From NCBI GenBank assembly GCA_963711255.1, contig CAVQDO010000009.1, forward strand, positions 124,001 through 188,000: a stretch of DNA of 64,000 nt, given 5' to 3'. The notes beneath the pieces are model-generated. The model saw only the letters and a list, made by a program, of their open reading frames with translations, did no database searches and was not told the origin of the DNA. Source of the stretch: GCA-2746365 sp963711255. GTDB taxonomy: Bacteria; Pseudomonadota; Gammaproteobacteria; SZUA-229. Made by a program: the position numbers and the translations under genes. Of this stretch, positions 59,895 through 64,000 are shown one piece after another (the first letter of the stretch is position 1; every line of letters begins with the position of its first letter).

Positions 59895-60911
59895 ATGTCA
59901 GAAACCCGCACCGCAGAAGAAATTGTTGTCGAATTACGCAATAACTGGTCAAAACAGGAAATTTCAGCCCTGTTTGAACTGCCTTTCAACGACCTGCTGT
60001 TCAAGGCGCAGTCCATCCATCGTCAGCATTTTGACCCAAACGAGGTGCAGGTCAGCACCCTGTTAAGCATTAAGACCGGCGCCTGCCCGGAAGACTGCGG
60101 ATACTGCTCGCAAAGCGCAAAAAATAATGCCGAGGTGGAGCGTGAGCGTTTACTGCCGCTGGACGAGGTCATAGAACAGGCAACACTGGCAAAACAGAAT
60201 GGGGCCAGCCGCTTCTGTATGGGCGCCGCATGGCGCAACCCAACCGATAAAAACCTCGATAAAGTCATTGATATGATTATCGCGGTGAAAAATATCGGCC
60301 TGGAATCCTGTGTCACCCTGGGCATGCTGACGGAAGCACAAAGCATGCGCCTGAAAGAAGCCGGCCTGGATTATTACAACCATAACCTGGATACCTCGCC
60401 GGAATATTATGGTGATGTCATCACCACGCGCACCTATGACGATCGCCTCGACACCCTGCAATACGTACGTGATGCCGGCATCAATGTGTGCAGCGGCGGC
60501 ATACTGGGCATGGGCGAACAGCAAAGTGACCGTGTTTCCCTGCTGCAGCAACTGGCAAACCTGCCCAAACACCCTGAGAGCGTGCCGATTAACATGCTGG
60601 TACAGGTAGAAGGCACACCGCTGCACGGTGTCGATGAACTTGATCCGCTGGACTTTATCCGCAGCATTGCAGTTGCCAGAATTTTAATGCCACAGTCTTT
60701 TGTGCGTTTGTCTGCCGGCCGCACAGAAATGTCCGATGAAACCCAGGCCTTGTGTTTCCTCGCCGGTGCAAATTCGATTTTCTACGGTGAAAAGTTACTG
60801 ACCACTGCAAACCCGAATGAAAACCACGATCTGCAGTTATTTAATAAGCTGGGCATTAACACCGCTGCTGCAAAAGACGGTGAGAAAATCTGCAGCAAAG
60901 CCTGTGCATAA
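59895..60911 (+). CDS. bioB: Biotin synthase
   Basis: This 338-residue radical SAM enzyme inserts sulfur into dethiobiotin. The SAM cluster motif is KTGACPEDCGYCSQSAKN (CxxxCxxC, about residue 57). SRFCMGAAWRNPTDKN and YNHNLDTSPEYYGDVITTRT carry ligands of the auxiliary cluster region, and RLSAGRTEMSDETQALCF closes the barrel. Length is that of the family (about 345). It starts the bioB-bioF pair; bioH, bioC and bioD are not next to it. Confidence 0.97.
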   Translation: MSETRTAEEIVVELRNNWSKQEISALFELPFNDLLFKAQSIHRQHFDPNEVQVSTLLSIKTGACPEDCGYCSQSAKNNAEVERERLLPLDEVIEQATLAKQNGASRFCMGAAWRNPTDKNLDKVIDMIIAVKNIGLESCVTLGMLTEAQSMRLKEAGLDYYNHNLDTSPEYYGDVITTRTYDDRLDTLQYVRDAGINVCSGGILGMGEQQSDRVSLLQQLANLPKHPESVPINMLVQVEGTPLHGVDELDPLDFIRSIAVARILMPQSFVRLSAGRTEMSDETQALCFLAGANSIFYGEKLLTTANPNENHDLQLFNKLGINTAAAKDGEKICSKACA

Positions 60912-60954
60912 ACCGCACGCTATAAACCTGCATTAAATAACCGATCACCGACTT

Positions 60955-62109
60955 TTGAAAGATCTCAGCCAGGCACTCAGGGAAAGAAAACAGCAGCACC
61001 GTTATCGCAAACGGCGAATAACACAAAGTCCACAACAGGTTGAAATGCAGATTGATGGTAAAAATATCATCAGCTTCTGCAGCAATGACTATCTTGGCCT
61101 GGCCAACCACCCACAGCTTAAACAGGCCGCCATCGATGGCATCAACGCCTTCGGTGTCGGCAGCGGCTCTGCTCACCTGGTCAACGGCCATTCAACTGCG
61201 CATCACCAGCTTGAAGAAGAACTCGCCGAATTCACAGGCTACCCGCGAGCCATTTTATTTTCTACCGGTTACATGGCCAATATCGGAATCTGCCAGGCAT
61301 TAGTTGGCAAGGGTGATTATGTTTTTGAAGATCGCCTGAACCATGCTTCGCTACTCGATGGTGGATTAATAAGCGGCGCGCGTTTGCAGCGTTACCTGCA
61401 CAATGATGTGTCCAGTCTGGAAAAAAAGATAAAATCTGATACCGATGCCGAACAGCTGGTACTGACCGATGGCGTTTTTAGCATGGACGGTGACATAGCC
61501 GAAATACCCGCGCTGGCAGCACTGTGTCAGTCAAGCAAAAGCTGGTTAATGGTTGATGATGCGCACGGCTTCGGCACACTCGGTGAAACCGGTAAAGGCT
61601 GCCTGCAACACTATTCGTTAACGAATAAAGACGTACCCATTTATATGGCAACACTGGGCAAAGCTATGGGCACGGCTGGCGCATTTATCGCCGGCAGCGA
61701 AGACCTGGTTGAAACCATCATCCAGCAGGCGCGCAGCTACATCTACACCACAGCCATGCCTGCAGCTATTGCGCAGGCAACACGCTGCAGTTTAAAAATC
61801 ATACAGAACGAACCTGAACACCTGAACAGTCTGAATAATAATATTGCCTATTTTAGGCAGTGTTGCGAACAGTCAGCTGTAGACATCGAAAACAGCCAGA
61901 CCGCCATTCAACCATTACTGATTGGTGATGATAAAAAAGCAGTTAGTATTAGTGAGCAGCTATTTGAAAAAGGATTTCTGGTTACCGCGATTCGCCCACC
62001 GACTGTCCCTGAAGGCACTTCGCGCTTAAGAATTACATTATCAGCGAAACATTCCAGCAATCACATTGATCAGTTAATCGAAACACTTATACCATTATTA
62101 ATGGAATAA
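60955..62109 (+). CDS. bioF: 8-amino-7-oxononanoate synthase
   Basis: This 384-residue PLP enzyme condenses pimeloyl-ACP with alanine in biotin synthesis. Motifs: CSNDYLGLANHP, VGSGSAHLVNGHSTAHHQLE, VDDAHGFGTLGETGKG and the PLP lysine in YMATLGKAMGTAGAFIAG (about residue 237). It starts at a TTG (60955); the sequence from there, KDLSQALRERKQQHRYRKRR, matches the usual N-terminus, though no strong ribosome site is visible. It follows bioB by 43 bases and meets a convergent PAP2 gene. Confidence 0.94.
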   Translation: MKDLSQALRERKQQHRYRKRRITQSPQQVEMQIDGKNIISFCSNDYLGLANHPQLKQAAIDGINAFGVGSGSAHLVNGHSTAHHQLEEELAEFTGYPRAILFSTGYMANIGICQALVGKGDYVFEDRLNHASLLDGGLISGARLQRYLHNDVSSLEKKIKSDTDAEQLVLTDGVFSMDGDIAEIPALAALCQSSKSWLMVDDAHGFGTLGETGKGCLQHYSLTNKDVPIYMATLGKAMGTAGAFIAGSEDLVETIIQQARSYIYTTAMPAAIAQATRCSLKIIQNEPEHLNSLNNNIAYFRQCCEQSAVDIENSQTAIQPLLIGDDKKAVSISEQLFEKGFLVTAIRPPTVPEGTSRLRITLSAKHSSNHIDQLIETLIPLLME

Positions 62110-62130
62110 TTAACTATCTGATTCTTAAAC

Positions 62131-62832
62131 TTATATTGCAGGCGTATTTTTTTGCCCACCATAAAACCTGTAAACACCTTTAGCAATAATAAGAATTATC
62201 AGCCATGCCAGTATCATGGTAACAACAGTATGGCTTAGAAAATGATCGCCTATTAACATCTTATAGGCACCCATAGTCCATGCAACACTTAATACAGTTA
62301 CCGCCGCAATCACTTTATTCCTTTTCTTTCTGAAGAGAAACACTAAAGATAAAAGAGCGAAACCGCCACTCGCGTGCCCTGCAGGATAGCATCGTATATT
62401 TTCCGTTTGAGAAAAACTTTCCGGGTATGGCGTGAGTAAAGTGATATGTGGATAACTGCCACCGTAATACTCCAGGTCTTTGGGACACGGTACATTTGTT
62501 GTAGCCTTCAAAGCACCTACAGTCAAAGGAACAATCATTGCTGAAAGAAATACAATAGAAAGTCCCGCTTTATTATTTTTCACAAACCGGGAGTTCCTGA
62601 ACAATAATGACCCGATGAGGCTCAGCAGAACGAACGCAATAATTACTTTTTTTATTCCGTCATAAAATAAAAACTTCGTTATTGCTTCATCCCTGTCCAG
62701 AAGCCATTGGCCGGTCTCAAAATTATAAAAAAAATTCTGCAGCCATAGATCAAGGTCGCTGTATTCAAACAGGGTTATTGATAGCAGTAAAACAACGCTC
62801 GTGATAAAGATATGTTTAGTCTTCTTCTTCAT
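62131..62832 (-). CDS. PAP2-family phosphatase, membrane-bound
   Basis: This 233-residue protein has about six membrane helices and the three motifs of lipid phosphatases: KATTNVPCPKD, CYPAGHASGGFALLSL (PSGH-like) and GAYKMLIGDHFLSHT (SRxxxxxHxxxD-like). Such enzymes remove phosphate from undecaprenyl pyrophosphate, phosphatidylglycerol phosphate or lipid A. The overlap with the phosphoethanolamine transferase gene suggests lipid A or another envelope lipid as the substrate. The start overlaps the upstream gene's end by 17 bases. Confidence 0.88.
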   Translation of the reverse strand: MKKKTKHIFITSVVLLLSITLFEYSDLDLWLQNFFYNFETGQWLLDRDEAITKFLFYDGIKKVIIAFVLLSLIGSLLFRNSRFVKNNKAGLSIVFLSAMIVPLTVGALKATTNVPCPKDLEYYGGSYPHITLLTPYPESFSQTENIRCYPAGHASGGFALLSLVFLFRKKRNKVIAAVTVLSVAWTMGAYKMLIGDHFLSHTVVTMILAWLIILIIAKGVYRFYGGQKNTPAI

Positions 62833-64000
62833 GATCGATTAAATCCATTGATTGATCATAAACTGATGTTTCTACTTCCATCATTCCTAAAAGGGTATGA
62901 AAAAGATTATCATGAGAGTATTCATTATGAATTTTTTTATCTAACAATTCGAAGTTGATTTCATGCTGAAAGTTTTTGCCAAACCAGGCAATAACCGGTA
63001 CTTTCTTTTGCACATCTGGCGCAAGCATATAGGGCAACCCATGTAGATATAGATTGTTCTCGCCCAACGATTCACCATGGTCACTCATATATATCATTGC
63101 CGCCTCAAAACCTTCATCATTCATTTCTAACAATTCGATCACTTTCGATAAAAAGTAATCAGTGTACAAAATGGCATTATCATAGGTATTATTGATTTCT
63201 TCCGCGCTACAATCTTCCAGTTGATTCGTGTCACAGGTTGGCGTGAACTTTCTAAACTCTTCAGGATATCGTTTATAATAAGCCGGCCCGTGATTACCCA
63301 TTTGATGCAGAATAATAAATATATCACCTGTAGGGTGGTCATTTATGTAAGACTGAAGTTCAGCTAACATCCCCACATCCCGACACTCCACATCACAGGT
63401 TTTATTTTTATCCGATGACTTGTAACTTTCATAAGGCACTCTGACGGCCACGCCCTTAGAATCCGAATTATTATCCAGCCATAAAACATTGACTCCTGTA
63501 CGCTGCAAAACATCGAGGATGTTTTCTGTGGCATTAGCCTCAGCTTCATCATAATCAGTCTGGTCATATATCGAAAACATACAGGGCACTGAGACAGCTG
63601 TCGATGTGCCGCACGCCCAGAAATTGGTAAAACTTACGACGTCTTTCTTTTCCAGGACAGGGTTGGTTTTTTTCTCATAACCATTTAAAGAGAAATGATC
63701 GGCTCTTGCCGTTTCACCAACAACAAGAACAACAAGTTCTCTATCTACATCTGATTCCTTGATTTTTGCATCCTCGGCAATCAACTTGAATGGCAGAGCT
63801 ACGCTATCAACAAACCTTCCGGAATACTTTGCCGCTGAATAAATATAATACACAGGATTTGCGTAATACCTTAATGATTTATGCTCTCTGAAAAAGGAGG
63901 CATAAAAGTCACTAAATACTATAATTGCAGATACCATCACTACTACAGAAAGCGCAATCAATTTAACTTTTGAAAAAACTGACTCTTTATATGATCCGTA
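62816..64000 (-). CDS. EptA-like phosphoethanolamine transferase, N-terminus outside window
   Basis: The visible C-terminal 394 codons remain open to the window edge at 64000, so the start is missing. One membrane segment (LIALSVVVMVSAIIVFSDFY) is followed by the periplasmic sulfatase-fold domain: VVLVVGETARADHFSLNGYE with the nucleophilic threonine, TSTAVSVPCMFS, VNVLWLDNNSDSKG, IILHQMGNHGPAYYKRYP and YMSDHGESLGENNLYLHGLP with zinc ligands. Cysteines for disulfides are present (CDVECRD, CDTNQLEDC). These enzymes add phosphoethanolamine to lipid A and often give polymyxin resistance. It is upstream of the PAP2 gene in the same transcript. Confidence 0.92.
   Translation of the reverse strand, partial: YGSYKESVFSKVKLIALSVVVMVSAIIVFSDFYASFFREHKSLRYYANPVYYIYSAAKYSGRFVDSVALPFKLIAEDAKIKESDVDRELVVLVVGETARADHFSLNGYEKKTNPVLEKKDVVSFTNFWACGTSTAVSVPCMFSIYDQTDYDEAEANATENILDVLQRTGVNVLWLDNNSDSKGVAVRVPYESYKSSDKNKTCDVECRDVGMLAELQSYINDHPTGDIFIILHQMGNHGPAYYKRYPEEFRKFTPTCDTNQLEDCSAEEINNTYDNAILYTDYFLSKVIELLEMNDEGFEAAMIYMSDHGESLGENNLYLHGLPYMLAPDVQKKVPVIAWFGKNFQHEINFELLDKKIHNEYSHDNLFHTLLGMMEVETSVYDQSMDLIDHEEED

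Noticed and set aside
59822..60016. N-terminal extension of comF
   Set aside because: It would overlap bioB on the opposite strand and cover the bioB promoter; the cysteine-rich family start is at 59821.

Overview
The window is a chromosomal segment of a gammaproteobacterium with moderate GC content. The order def-fmt-rsmB-trkA-trkH, LysM protein-dprA-smg-topA-tsaC-hemF, hemB-aroE, dtd-hisBHAFIE-tatABC and comF/bioB-bioF is typical of Gammaproteobacteria. FabR, SrkA, EfpL, TtcA and YqhA homologues point the same way. No genus can be named from the sequence alone. Nearly everything looks like core chromosome: there are no insertion sequences, prophages, CRISPR arrays, rRNA or tRNA genes that I can see.

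Layout: 1-6.3 kb holds the end of efpL, sprT, a SET-domain protein, an SlyD-type isomerase, two tiny membrane proteins, a decayed gene, a flavin reductase-like protein, srkA, a redoxin and yqhA. 6.3-12 kb holds a glycosyltransferase, two unusual thioredoxin-fold proteins, yihY, a DUF2202 lipoprotein and a DUF3530 hydrolase. 12.1-16.3 kb holds msrA, a fabR/desaturase divergon and gpmI. 16.4-22.5 kb is one long minus-strand block, dtd-hisBHAFIE-tatABC, interrupted by a hairpin repeat. 22.5-23.3 kb is a gene-poor stretch. It carries a strong candidate for a CsrB/RsmY-type regulatory RNA, with a GacA/UvrY-like upstream palindrome, eleven GGA motifs and a UUCG terminator, followed by direct repeats and a REP element. 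23.3-30 kb holds an oxalate/formate-type MFS transporter, an exported KatG divergent from OxyR, and a hybrid kinase.

30-38 kb is the minus-strand operon def-fmt-rsmB-trkA-trkH-acyltransferase-ttcA-small gene; ttcA carries a single-base frameshift. 38.3-45.4 kb is the plus-strand LysM-dprA-smg-topA-tsaC-hemF block. 45.4-50.8 kb holds a REC-REC-PAS-GGDEF-EAL protein, a DUF302 protein, hemB and aroE. 50.9-55.1 kb pairs a TlpA/DUF4266/DUF3570 envelope operon with a divergent OmpR-type two-component system. Their shared promoter region carries two sets of YTTAAG-like direct repeats resembling PmrA/QseB boxes. 55.1-64 kb holds a GAF-GGDEF-EAL protein, a gamma-carbonic anhydrase, ubiA, comF, bioB, bioF, a PAP2 phosphatase and the 3' part of an EptA-like phosphoethanolamine transferase cut by the window edge.

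Themes are envelope redox and stress biology (several thioredoxin-fold proteins, MsrA, KatG/OxyR), lipid A and membrane-lipid adjustment (acyltransferase, EptA, PAP2, desaturase/FabR), and regulation by Csr/Rsm and cyclic-di-GMP. The most interesting items are the putative Csr/Rsm sponge RNA and the two-component system wired by its boxes to the DUF4266/DUF3570 module.
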